DNA of 64,000 nucleotides from Erythrobacter longus (GTDB lineage Bacteria; Pseudomonadota; Alphaproteobacteria; Sphingomonadales; Sphingomonadaceae). Below the pieces are notes generated by a model that was not told where the DNA came from, did not search any database, and saw only the letters and a program-made list of their open reading frames with translations. Numbering within the stretch: position 1 is the first letter of the stretch; each line of letters starts with the position of its first letter. The stretch is from contig NZ_JMIW01000002.1 in NCBI RefSeq assembly GCF_000715015.1, forward strand, positions 1 to 64,000, given 5' to 3'. The translations under genes and the position numbers were made by a program. This document shows, in pieces, positions 42,076 to 50,453 of this stretch.

Positions 42076-43425
42076 ATGAGCATTAAACGCATCCTGATCG
42101 CCAACCGCGGCGAAATAGCGCTGCGCATCCATCGTGCGGCCCATGAAATGGGAATTGAAACGGTCGCGGTGCACTCCACCGCTGATGCCGACGCCATGCA
42201 CGTGCGGCTGGCCGACCACGCGGTTTGCATCGGCCCGCCAGCAGCAAGCGAAAGCTATCTCAACCACGCCGCGATTATCTCGGCGGCCGAGGTTGCGGGA
42301 TGCGATGCGATCCACCCGGGCTATGGCTTCCTTTCGGAAAATGCCAAGTTTGCCGAAATCGTCGAGGCGCATGACATCGCCTGGATCGGGCCAAAGCCAG
42401 AGCATATCGTCACAATGGGCGACAAGGTTCAGGCGAAGAAGACCGCTGGCGCATTGGGATTGCCGCTGGTGCCCGGTTCAGACGGCGCGGTTGCCGACCC
42501 TGAAGAAGCGAAGAAAATCGCGGCCGAAGTCGGCTATCCCGTCATCATCAAAGCCGCCTCTGGCGGCGGTGGTCGCGGCATGAAAGTGTGCGAGAGCGAA
42601 GACCAGCTCCAAACGCTTATGCAGCAAGCCGGAAGCGAGGCGAAAGCCGCCTTTGGCGATGCGACCGTCTATATCGAAAAATACCTCGGCAATCCGCGCC
42701 ACATCGAATTTCAGGTGTTTGGCGATGGCAAGGGCAACGCCATCCATCTGGGTGAGCGCGACTGCTCGCTCCAACGCCGCCACCAAAAGGTTCTGGAGGA
42801 AGCCCCCTCCCCCGTCATCGACCGCGATACGCGGATGCACATGGGCGAGGTCTGCTCCAAGGCGATGCGCGATATGGGGTATCGCGGGGCGGGTACAATT
42901 GAGTTCCTGTGGGAAAACGGTGAGTTCTATTTCATCGAAATGAACACCCGCCTTCAGGTCGAACACCCTGTGACCGAAGCGATCACCGGTGTTGATCTGG
43001 TGCGCGAGCAAATCCGCATTGCGGCTGGAAAACCTCTCTCAGTGACTCAGGAAGACCTTGAATTTCGCGGTCATGCGATTGAGTGCCGGATCAATGCAGA
43101 GGACCCTTTCACCTTCGCACCGTCACCGGGCAAAGTGACCTCATACCACCCCGCTGGCGGGATGCATGTGCGCGTCGATTCCGGGCTTTACGCAGGATAT
43201 TCGATCCCGCCCTATTACGACAGCATGATCGCCAAGCTGATCGTCTATGGGAGAGATCGCGAAGGCTGCATCATGCGCCTGCGCCGTGCTTTGGAAGAGA
43301 TGGTGGTCGAAGGCGTCAAAACCAACATCCCGCTGCACCGCGAATTGCTTCAACAGAACGACGTTTTGCACGGCGATTATTCGATCAAATGGCTCGAAGA
43401 ATGGCTGGAAGAACGAGAGGGGTGA
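42076..43425 (+). CDS. accC: Acetyl-CoA carboxylase biotin carboxylase subunit
   Basis: 449 residues. ATP-grasp enzyme; motifs include [20 protein letters not shown] at the N-terminus, [30 protein letters not shown] glycine loop, [31 protein letters not shown] and the active-site [17 protein letters not shown] 42076 ([12 protein letters not shown]) is used, since homologs start here. Carboxylates biotin on AccB with bicarbonate and ATP. Terminator follows. Confidence 0.97.
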   Translation: MSIKRILIANRGEIALRIHRAAHEMGIETVAVHSTADADAMHVRLADHAVCIGPPAASESYLNHAAIISAAEVAGCDAIHPGYGFLSENAKFAEIVEAHDIAWIGPKPEHIVTMGDKVQAKKTAGALGLPLVPGSDGAVADPEEAKKIAAEVGYPVIIKAASGGGGRGMKVCESEDQLQTLMQQAGSEAKAAFGDATVYIEKYLGNPRHIEFQVFGDGKGNAIHLGERDCSLQRRHQKVLEEAPSPVIDRDTRMHMGEVCSKAMRDMGYRGAGTIEFLWENGEFYFIEMNTRLQVEHPVTEAITGVDLVREQIRIAAGKPLSVTQEDLEFRGHAIECRINAEDPFTFAPSPGKVTSYHPAGGMHVRVDSGLYAGYSIPPYYDSMIAKLIVYGRDREGCIMRLRRALEEMVVEGVKTNIPLHRELLQQNDVLHGDYSIKWLEEWLEEREG

Positions 43426-43446
43426 CCCCCTTTCCAATCACAAGAA

Positions 43447-43485
43447 GAAGAAAAGCCCGGTAGCGATGCTGCTGGGCTTTTTGCT
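43447..43485 (+). terminator. Intrinsic terminator after accC
   Basis: AAAAGCCCGGTAGC pairs with GCTGCTGGGCTTTTT around a short GAT loop, ending in a T-run. It ends the aroQ-accB-accC transcript. The rest of 43486-43603 holds the promoter region of ndh and nothing else recognised. Confidence 0.82.
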
Positions 43486-43603
43486 TTTTGCGCGTCTTGC
43501 ACCGGGCTGCTGGGCACAAAATCATATTTTGTGCGTTGCATCATTAAAACCACTGTACAAGGCAAACTCCTCTAGGGATCGGGGATGATTATGGACGCAA
43601 CCA

Positions 43604-44989
43604 ATGGAACACCAAGACATCGCGGCAAAAGAGCGCACTGCCCTGCCTGCTAAACCACCCTATCCGCGCATCAATAAAGGCGCGCGCAAGACCCAGATTG
43701 TGGTCGTGGGCGGCGGCGCCGGGGGGCTTGAACTTGTCCGGCGGCTGGGCGCGAAATACGGGCGACGCAATCACGACATTATCCTTGTCGATCAAAACCT
43801 TTCGCACATCTGGAAACCGCTTTTGCACGAGGTGGCCGCAGGCTCTCTCGACGCCAATCTTGATGAAGTCGGCTATCGCAGTCACTGCGCGCGCTGGGGC
43901 TATCGTTTCTTTCAGGGCAGCCTTGAAAGCATCGACCGGCAAGAGCGTACCATTCGCCTGGCGCCGGTTCTTGACGACCATGGCAAAGAGGTAATCGGCG
44001 CGCATACGATTCGCTATGATATGCTGGTGCTTGCCATGGGATCGGTGTCGAACGATTTTGGCGTACCAGGCGTAAAAGAGCACTGCCTGTACCTCGACAG
44101 CCGCGCGCAGGCCGACAAATTCCGGCGAAAACTCCTCAACCACTGCCTCCGGGTCAGCCGCGCCATGTTGACCGATCCGGCCGCCGATGAACGCGTCAAA
44201 GTCGCCATCGTGGGCGGCGGCGCAACCGGGGTTGAACTTGCCGCAGAGCTTTACAACGCGGCCTCCGGGCTCAAATACTATGGCCTTGAAGTGTTTGATG
44301 AAAGCCGCCTTGAAGTCACCTTGCTTGAGGCAGGTGAGCGCATTCTTCCTGCCCTGCCCGAACGTCTTTCCAATTCGGCCCGCGACGAGCTCTCGGCGCT
44401 TGGTGTCGAAGTGCGCGAGGGCGTGCAAGTCATCAAGGCCACACCCGGCGCGCTCGTCACCAAGGATGGCGAAGAGATCGAGGCGGACCTTATGGTTTGG
44501 GCAGCAGGCGTCAAAGGCGCGGATTTCATTGCAAATCTGGGGCTTGAGGTGACACCGCGCAATCAGATCGTGGTGAAGCCAACGCTTCAAACGGTTACCG
44601 ATCAGGATATTTTCGCGCTTGGAGATTGCTGCGCTTTCGTACCCGAGGGTGGCGGACCACAAATCCCGCCCCGCGCGCAAGCTGCGCACCAGATGGCAGA
44701 GACCGTCTATCGCAACATTCGCCACCGTGAACGCGGCAGGAAACTGGAAACCTTTATCTATCAGGACAATGGATCGCTCGTCTCGCTAAGCCGCTTTTCA
44801 ACCGTGGGCAGCCTGATGGGTAACCTTGTGGGCGGCGCGATGGCGATCGAGGGGCGCATTGCGCGGTTCATCTACACCTCGCTCTACCGGATGCATTTGA
44901 TCGGTATTCACGGCTGGATGAAGGGGCTTGGCCTGATGATTATTGGCCGGGTTAATCGGATTGTGCGGCCAAAGCTGAAGCTGCACTAA
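43604..44989 (+). CDS. ndh: Type II NADH dehydrogenase (NAD(P)/FAD-dependent oxidoreductase)
   Basis: 461 residues. Two dinucleotide folds: FAD site VVVGGGAGGLELVRRLGAKYG (about residue 32) and NADH site VAIVGGGATGVELAAELY (about residue 200), plus ADLMVWAAGVKG and DIFALGDCCAFV (FAD ribityl contact). The C-terminus is amphipathic/membrane-associating. Oxidises NADH and reduces quinone without pumping protons, unlike complex I. ATG 43604. Its 3' end overlaps a convergent gene by 38 bases. Confidence 0.93.
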   Translation: MEHQDIAAKERTALPAKPPYPRINKGARKTQIVVVGGGAGGLELVRRLGAKYGRRNHDIILVDQNLSHIWKPLLHEVAAGSLDANLDEVGYRSHCARWGYRFFQGSLESIDRQERTIRLAPVLDDHGKEVIGAHTIRYDMLVLAMGSVSNDFGVPGVKEHCLYLDSRAQADKFRRKLLNHCLRVSRAMLTDPAADERVKVAIVGGGATGVELAAELYNAASGLKYYGLEVFDESRLEVTLLEAGERILPALPERLSNSARDELSALGVEVREGVQVIKATPGALVTKDGEEIEADLMVWAAGVKGADFIANLGLEVTPRNQIVVKPTLQTVTDQDIFALGDCCAFVPEGGGPQIPPRAQAAHQMAETVYRNIRHRERGRKLETFIYQDNGSLVSLSRFSTVGSLMGNLVGGAMAIEGRIARFIYTSLYRMHLIGIHGWMKGLGLMIIGRVNRIVRPKLKLH

Positions 44990-45455
44990 CCCTTATTGCC
45001 ATCACCCGTTTGGCAAAACCTTGTCCATCGCAGTCGTCAACATTGCGAATGCGCACGGTTCTGCCCGCGATAAGTTTGAGATTGAGGTCCGACTTCACCA
45101 CGCCTGCCGCATAAGATACGTCGATCACCTGCTCCAATGGCACCGGCTCTTGGCCAAGGCTTTCATGGAACACCAGCTGATCGTCCATCAAACGCACAGC
45201 AACCGGATCGCGCCATTGTCGCAAAGGCTTACGGCTTTCAAAAACCAGGTAAAAACCAAGCGCAAGGATCGCCCAGTTTACGCCGCCAAATTCAAAGACG
45301 GTCAAAAGCGCAAGCCAGCTGGCGCGGCGCTGTTCTGATAAGGAGAGCAGAAACGGCTCGTTCAAAGCGGCATATGTCAGCCCCAGCACGCAAAGCGCGC
45401 TTACGGCCAAGAGCACGAATGTCCAATTGCTGCGAAACCTGACCGTCTCAGTCAA
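44952..45455 (-). CDS. Hypothetical membrane protein with PH-like C-terminal region
   Basis: 167 residues, two transmembrane helices (NWTFVLLAVSALCVLGLTYAAL and FGGVNWAILALGFYLVF) and a cytoplasmic C-terminal beta-rich part (DPVAVRLMDDQLVFHESLGQEPVPLEQVIDVSYAAG...) resembling bacterial PH-type domains. No function assigned. It starts by overlapping the stop of the GFA gene by 8 bases (same strand), so the two are coupled. Its 3' end overlaps ndh by 38 bases on the other strand. Confidence 0.7.
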   Translation of the reverse strand: MTETVRFRSNWTFVLLAVSALCVLGLTYAALNEPFLLSLSEQRRASWLALLTVFEFGGVNWAILALGFYLVFESRKPLRQWRDPVAVRLMDDQLVFHESLGQEPVPLEQVIDVSYAAGVVKSDLNLKLIAGRTVRIRNVDDCDGQGFAKRVMAIRVSAASALAAQSD

Positions 45456-45897
45456 AGCTAAACCCCGCCGCCTCCGCTTCCGCGATAATCTCAGGGCCGG
45501 TTTTCATGGGAGTTTTCTGCGCCAGATCGAACCAATCGGGTTTTTCATCGACGAAAATCTGCTGCTTGATGGGGACGCCCTTGGGAAGATCAAACATTCC
45601 GGCAAGGAATGTGCGGTTTCCGGTGGGCAGAAATTTGTACCAAAGGTGACTGCCGCATTTGGAGCAGAAGGCGCGCTCGGCCCAATTGCTCGATTGATAG
45701 GCGGTGATGTGCTCCTCGCCCTCAATGGTGAAATCGTCCGCCTCAATCCCGGCATACATCGATCCAGTCCACGCCTGACACATGGTGCAGTGGCACACGT
45801 CGACCTCGCTATGGGCATCGCGCATGGTGATCGATACCGCCCCGCACAGGCACTTGCCCGTCAAAGCTTGCGCTATGTGATTGGAAGGTTCGTTCAT
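45448..45897 (-). CDS. GFA / CENP-V family zinc protein
   Basis: 149 residues of the glutathione-dependent formaldehyde-activating enzyme fold. Cys-rich motifs KCLCGAVSI, VDVCHCTMCQAWTG and FCSKCGSHLWYKF hold two zinc ions in the family. Family members include formaldehyde-glutathione activators but most are uncharacterised, and this one has no linked formaldehyde genes. The 3' end overlaps the membrane protein gene. Intact. Confidence 0.88.
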   Translation of the reverse strand: MNEPSNHIAQALTGKCLCGAVSITMRDAHSEVDVCHCTMCQAWTGSMYAGIEADDFTIEGEEHITAYQSSNWAERAFCSKCGSHLWYKFLPTGNRTFLAGMFDLPKGVPIKQQIFVDEKPDWFDLAQKTPMKTGPEIIAEAEAAGFSFD

Positions 45898-45921
45898 CGT
45901 CTTCCCCCGACCTTTAAGCGT

Positions 45922-46383
45922 TTAAAGCGGAACTCCGGGCTCATGCTTGGCGGTGCGAATGGTGAGCGAGGTTTTGACGCTTGCGACATTGGGAGCAGGT
46001 GTCAGCTTGCTGGTGAGAAACTCCTGAAAACTCTGCAAATCCTTGCTTACGATTTTCAGGATAAAGTCGATCTCGCCATTGAGCATATGACATTCACGCA
46101 CTTCGGGAAGGTGCGCCATGTGCTCTTCAAACTCGCGCAAATCGGCCTCGGCCTGACTTTTCAGGCTCACCATCGCAAAAACGGTGATCGCAAAGCCCAG
46201 TTTTGATGGGTCCAGATCGGCATGATAGCCGCGGATCACCCCATCTTCTTCAAGGCTGCGCACACGGCGCAGACACGGAGGAGCGGTCAGGCCACCCCTT
46301 TGCGCCAGCTCAACATTGGTAACGCGGCCCTCAGCCTGAAGCTCACTCAAAAGCCGGCGGTCGATCTCGTCCAAGTTCGCCAT
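45922..46383 (-). CDS. Lrp/AsnC family transcriptional regulator
   Basis: 153 residues. N-terminal HTH (LDEIDRRLLSELQAEGRVTNVELAQRGGLTAPPCLRRVRSLEEDGVIRGY) and C-terminal RAM ligand-binding domain (FAMVSLKSQAEADLREFEEHM, VRECHMLNGEIDFILKIVSKDL). Binds DNA as an oligomer and senses amino acids in the family; the ligand here is unknown. Only a 24-base gap separates its stop from the start of the GFA gene on the same strand, so they may share a transcript. Confidence 0.93.
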   Translation of the reverse strand: MANLDEIDRRLLSELQAEGRVTNVELAQRGGLTAPPCLRRVRSLEEDGVIRGYHADLDPSKLGFAITVFAMVSLKSQAEADLREFEEHMAHLPEVRECHMLNGEIDFILKIVSKDLQSFQEFLTSKLTPAPNVASVKTSLTIRTAKHEPGVPL

Positions 46384-46776
46384 GTTCCCTTTTTCTCCTC
46401 AAAGGGCGGCGCCTTGCACCTTTGCCCCCAGTTATGGTCCACCCGTTTTAATCTACCCACACATTCTTGCCCTTAATGATGCCGATTCGGTCGCTTGGGC
46501 TAATAGGGCTACAATTACCTGTAAGAATGTACCCGATTACTCGGTTGTGAACCTAATTATATTATGTGTGCCAGCAATTGTCCCGCTTTGCAACGCGCTC
46601 AAAGGCTGGACTGTCCTGCCATTCACCTGATGCTATGAACCACTGTGCGCAAACATGCGTCGCATCTAGGTTACTTGGCGTAAGGTGTTTACTGCCGGAT
46701 CGGTGCGACCATGCGCGCATGTTGGGTTTTGACCAACGATCATTGGTCGACCTGTATTAGTGAGTTTGGATCCTGA
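46384..46776. other. 393-base intergenic region, relatively AT-rich
   Basis: Between the lrp gene (minus) and the next histidine kinase gene (plus), so it must hold both promoters. The segment 46460-46600 is visibly richer in A and T than the surroundings. I see no credible small gene, hairpin with T-run, or known riboswitch element. Short open frames here have no ribosome site. Confidence 0.5.
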
Positions 46777-48906
46777 ATGTTCTTCGATGACCGCCTTGCA
46801 ACAGTTCTGAGACAGCGCGCTCAGAGCGATGCAATGCGTCGCACCCAGTACCGGCAATTGCTCGATCTGCTGGGTGCGCAGGCGACAGGCGCGCGCGGTC
46901 CAGGACGCGATCCCAGCCTTGTCGCAGCGGCTTGGATGCGCATGAACAAGCTTGCAGAGACGCTTCCCTCCAAGGACAGAGCGCGGCTTATTGCCGAACC
47001 CGGCTGGCGTTTGCGCAATCCTGAATTGGTCGCCCATCTTGCCAATTTCGAGCCTGAGGTGGCGTCCGCTGCCTTGACCCGTGCGCAATTGCCCAGCGAA
47101 GACTGGAACGCGCTTATCCCGCGCCTGCCCGTCAGAGCGCGCGGTTTCATGCGGCTTCGGCGCGACCTGCCGCAGGATACAGAAGCAACCTTGGAGCGGC
47201 TGGGCATTCATGATCGCGGGCTCCCTACGCCTCAGCCTAAGCCTGCCGAAGTGGGCGCTGAAACCGGACCGGTTGCATTCGATGAAGAACCATTGGAATT
47301 GGGGCCGTTAGAACTGGGCGCAGATGACGAATTGCCGGGCGCAAATATTCCGCCAGAGGATATCCCGAATGAGCCATTTGTAAGCGCGCCTCTTGATCCA
47401 TTGCCAGATGAAGAGGGCGATCCTGTGGAAGAGGCCAGCGCGCCGCTTCGCCCGATATTCTTCCCCAAGGACCGGAATAAGGGTGGCACGGCCAAGCCAG
47501 AGGAAACGGTCGAGGATAAAGAGTTTGAGCCCAAGCCCTTTACCATCGAAGAGCTGCGCGAGATTGCCGAAGAGCCTCTGAATATCAATGAGCCTGTGAC
47601 AGAAGATCAGGTTGCCGAAGAGAAAAGTCTTGGGGAGGATTTCTCCCAATACGAGGCATCCACTCCCAATTCCCCCCTTCGAAAAGGTGGGCGCGGCGAA
47701 ATCTCCGCTTTGGTTGAACGTATCGCCAATTTTCAGCGGGCGCGTGAAGAGACGCCTGCCCCCGGCGATGCGGACGAAACCGCGTCAGATGCAGACCTTT
47801 CCCCAACCGACCGGCTCATGCCGCGCCTTCCACTGGGCGAAGAAGAAACCGTGCGTTCGCGGATCGTGCGCGGGTTTGCTTTTGCAGCGGACGCTGCTGG
47901 CCGGATCGAATGGGCTGAAGACCACGCCGCCTCCATGGTCGTAGGCACTCGGCTGGTCGCCCCGGCGCGGCTTCAGACGAGCGTCACCCAAAACCCGCTC
48001 GCAATGGCTTTTAATCAACGTCAGCCGATGAAATCTGCGCCCTTTCATATCGAAGGCGCGCAGGCCATTACCGGTGATTGGATCGTCGATGCACAGCCCC
48101 GTTTTAGCCAGATCGGCGGTTTTGCAGGCTATGTCGGCAGGATGCGAAGGCCTATTGAGGCAGCACCGACAGGGCCAAGCCCTGCTCAACGCGAAGCCGA
48201 CCGTATCCGCCAATTGCTGCACGAATTGCGCACTCCTGTGACTGCGGTTCAAGGGTATTCAGAAGTCATCCAGCAACAGCTTTTTGGCTCTGCCCCGCAT
48301 GAATATCGCGCCCTTGCCGCTGCGATTGCGTCTGATGCGGCGCGCATTTTGTCCGGCTTTGAGGAATTGGACCGGCTGGCAAAGTTTGAAACAGGCGCGA
48401 TGGAAGTCGACGAAGGCCAGACCGATATTGCCGCCCTTGCCAACCGCATCATCCGCCAGCTTGCGCAGGTTCTGGATGCGCGCATGGCAGGTATTGCGCT
48501 CGATTGGCATGACGATACGCCGCTTTTCGCGGCGATTGGCGCGGATAATGCGGAAAGCTTGATGTGGCGCTTGCTTGCAAGTGTTGGCGGTGCCTGCGCG
48601 GCGAGCGAGACTTTGGAGGCACGGCTCGAAGATAACGGGGACTTCATCCGCCTCACCTGCGAATTACCGATGCAATTGCTGGGCGAAGAAGATCTGTTTG
48701 CAGCGGATGTACGGCCTTCTGGCACTGCGATTAGTCCCGGCCTTTTTGGTGCAGGCTTTGCCCTGCGACTTGCCCGCGCCGAAACGCGCGCAGGAGGGGG
48801 CGATCTTGTCCGCAAGAGCGATTCGGTTATTCTCACATTGCCCAGGGTGAGCACCGCGCGCGCCAATGCTCCGGGCAACACAGGTCCAGACTTCGCCGCG
48901 CATTAA
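46777..48906 (+). CDS. Histidine kinase-like protein with divergent ATPase domain
   Basis: 709 residues, cytoplasmic (no membrane helix, no signal peptide). Residues 1-150 are helical and Arg-rich; about 150-320 are acidic and Pro-rich, a probably disordered linker. Residues about 370-460 resemble a PAS-like sensing domain. HisKA-type dimerisation helix has His482 in LLHELRTPVTAVQGYSEVI. The C-terminal domain aligns poorly with the HATPase fold: the N-box Asn is not at the expected position, the G1 motif DxGxG is missing and only a GLFGAGFALRLARAE segment recalls G2. So ATP binding may be lost or unusual. No response regulator adjoins it. Sole candidates for partners are elsewhere on the chromosome. 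Confidence 0.8.
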   Translation: MFFDDRLATVLRQRAQSDAMRRTQYRQLLDLLGAQATGARGPGRDPSLVAAAWMRMNKLAETLPSKDRARLIAEPGWRLRNPELVAHLANFEPEVASAALTRAQLPSEDWNALIPRLPVRARGFMRLRRDLPQDTEATLERLGIHDRGLPTPQPKPAEVGAETGPVAFDEEPLELGPLELGADDELPGANIPPEDIPNEPFVSAPLDPLPDEEGDPVEEASAPLRPIFFPKDRNKGGTAKPEETVEDKEFEPKPFTIEELREIAEEPLNINEPVTEDQVAEEKSLGEDFSQYEASTPNSPLRKGGRGEISALVERIANFQRAREETPAPGDADETASDADLSPTDRLMPRLPLGEEETVRSRIVRGFAFAADAAGRIEWAEDHAASMVVGTRLVAPARLQTSVTQNPLAMAFNQRQPMKSAPFHIEGAQAITGDWIVDAQPRFSQIGGFAGYVGRMRRPIEAAPTGPSPAQREADRIRQLLHELRTPVTAVQGYSEVIQQQLFGSAPHEYRALAAAIASDAARILSGFEELDRLAKFETGAMEVDEGQTDIAALANRIIRQLAQVLDARMAGIALDWHDDTPLFAAIGADNAESLMWRLLASVGGACAASETLEARLEDNGDFIRLTCELPMQLLGEEDLFAADVRPSGTAISPGLFGAGFALRLARAETRAGGGDLVRKSDSVILTLPRVSTARANAPGNTGPDFAAH

Positions 48907-48969
48907 GGTCAGGGCCGATTATTGGCTCTGGTAAGGCATCGCTAAGCACTGCTGTGTTAAGGCGGTGTG

Positions 48970-50043
48970 ATGAAATGGGCCGCAATCCATCACTCTGACA
49001 CGCGAACGTTTGTCTCAAGCGAGCAAAAGGCGCGTCCGCTCTCGATGGCAAAGGCTCCTGCGCCCGGCACTGTTGCGGCGTTCGAGTGCAATTTTGGCCG
49101 CGATTTCGGTAGGCGCGTGCTGCTTACCGTGGATACAGAAGAAGAGTTTGACTGGAGCGGCCCGTTTACCCGCGACCGCCATGGGCTGAATCATGTCGCA
49201 GCGCTCCCCCGGTTTCAGGCCTTTTGCGAGAGTTTGGGGGCGCATCCGATTTATCTGGTCGATTGGCCCATCGCCAATGATCCTTCCGCGATAGAGATTA
49301 TTGGCGACGCTGTTGCTCGCGGTATGGCGGATGTCGGGGCACAGCTTCACCCTTGGGTAAATCCGCCGTTTGATGAGCCTTTGTGCGCGCACAATTCATT
49401 TGCCGGAAACCTGCCGCGCGAATTGGAGCGCGCCAAATTTATGGCTTTGCGCGACCGAATCGAAGAAGCCTTTGGCACCGCCCCGCTCATTTACCGCGCA
49501 GGTCGCTATGGCCTTGGGCCGCACAGCGCTGATATCCTTAAAGAAGGCGGCATCAAGATCGACACCTCTGTGCGCCCTCTATTCGATTACAGCGCGCATG
49601 GTGGCCCCGATTTTTCCCATCATCCACTCCATCCCTATTGGGTGGACGAGGCACGCCAGCTGCTCGAAGTGCCGATGACGGTCGTTCATGCGGGCGCGCT
49701 TCGCCATATGGGGCAAGCTCTGCAACAGCTGGGCAAACGGATGCCGTTTCTTTTGGGGGCGATGTCGCAGCTTGGCCTGTTTGAGCGAATCGCCATGACC
49801 CCGGAAGGCGTAAGCGCCGATGAGGCCCTTCGCGGGCTCGAATTGACGTTTGAGGCGCAGATACCGCTGACGGTCCTGTCGTTCCACAGTCCCTCTCTCG
49901 TGCCCGGTTATACGCCTTACACACGCGATGCAGGCGACGTGGAGGCGCTGTATGACTGGTTTGCGCAAATATATGCTTGCCTTGGTAAAGCGGGCGTCAG
50001 ATCAGCCACAGTCGGAGACGTATTCGGGGCGGCAGCGCGCTAA
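48970..50043 (+). CDS. Polysaccharide deacetylase-like (NodB-fold) protein
   Basis: About 357 residues. The NodB motif 1 region is visible as LLTVDTEEEFDW (metal-binding Asp), and later parts fit the family (GAQLHPWVNPPF, a His-x-Pro; YRAGRYGLG; LSFHSPSLVPGYTPYT). Family members remove N-acetyl groups from surface polysaccharide or peptidoglycan with a divalent metal. I chose ATG 48970, with AAGG 7 bases upstream; GTG 48967 directly precedes it. Substrate unknown. Confidence 0.8.
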   Translation: MKWAAIHHSDTRTFVSSEQKARPLSMAKAPAPGTVAAFECNFGRDFGRRVLLTVDTEEEFDWSGPFTRDRHGLNHVAALPRFQAFCESLGAHPIYLVDWPIANDPSAIEIIGDAVARGMADVGAQLHPWVNPPFDEPLCAHNSFAGNLPRELERAKFMALRDRIEEAFGTAPLIYRAGRYGLGPHSADILKEGGIKIDTSVRPLFDYSAHGGPDFSHHPLHPYWVDEARQLLEVPMTVVHAGALRHMGQALQQLGKRMPFLLGAMSQLGLFERIAMTPEGVSADEALRGLELTFEAQIPLTVLSFHSPSLVPGYTPYTRDAGDVEALYDWFAQIYACLGKAGVRSATVGDVFGAAAR

Positions 50044-50174
50044 TTTGGCACGGCTTTCCCCAGCTTTGAAAAATACCTGAAAACCCCGCTTGTGGTTTTC
50101 GAATACTCGCTGTAGAGGCACCGCCAGTTTACCGTTGGGTTTGACCGCTGAACGCTTTCGGGCGAACCCTTCAA

Positions 50175-50250
50175 GGGCCTGTAGCTCAGCGGTTAGAGCT
50201 GGCCGCTCATAACGGCTAGGTCGCGGGTTCGAATCCTGCCGGGCCCACCA
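50175..50250 (+). tRNA. tRNA-Ile2 (anticodon CAT, lysidine-modified)
   Basis: Acceptor GGGCCTG pairs with CGGGCCC (one G-U pair), encoded CCA at 50248-50250, anticodon loop CTCATAA with CAT, T-loop TTCGAAT. The variable/T-arm part GGTCGCGGG and the D arm resemble the E. coli tRNA-Ile2 and not elongator or initiator Met tRNA. Automated tools often call such genes tRNA-Met; identity as Ile2 depends on TilS modification (inference). Confidence 0.85.
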
Positions 50251-50328
50251 AGTTTGAGCTTGCCTTTTAGGCGGTTCTTGCGGTTAAGCAGCCTTATCGA
50301 GTTTTGCTCGGTAAGACGGATGAAATGT

Positions 50329-50405
50329 CGGGGAGTGGCGCAGCCAGGTAGCGCACCTGTTTTGGGTACAGGGGGTCGGAGGTTCGAATCCTCTCTCCCC
50401 GACCA
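50329..50405 (+). tRNA. tRNA-Pro (anticodon TGG)
   Basis: Acceptor CGGGGAG/CTCCCCG, encoded CCA, D arm GCGCAGCCAGGTAGCGC, anticodon stem CCTGT/ACAGG with loop TTTGGGT (anticodon TGG), T-loop TTCGAAT, 77 bases. Second Pro isoacceptor in the window (the other is GGG at 36802). Confidence 0.95.
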
Positions 50406-50453
50406 TTTCATCAAATTGTGGGCGAAACAGCCCGTTCTCTCGTAAAACTTGGT

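Noticed and set aside
50175..50250. tRNA-Met from its CAT anticodon
   Set aside because: The body (D-arm, variable region GGTCGC, anticodon stem) matches tRNA-Ile2 better; kept as Ile2 with this caveat.
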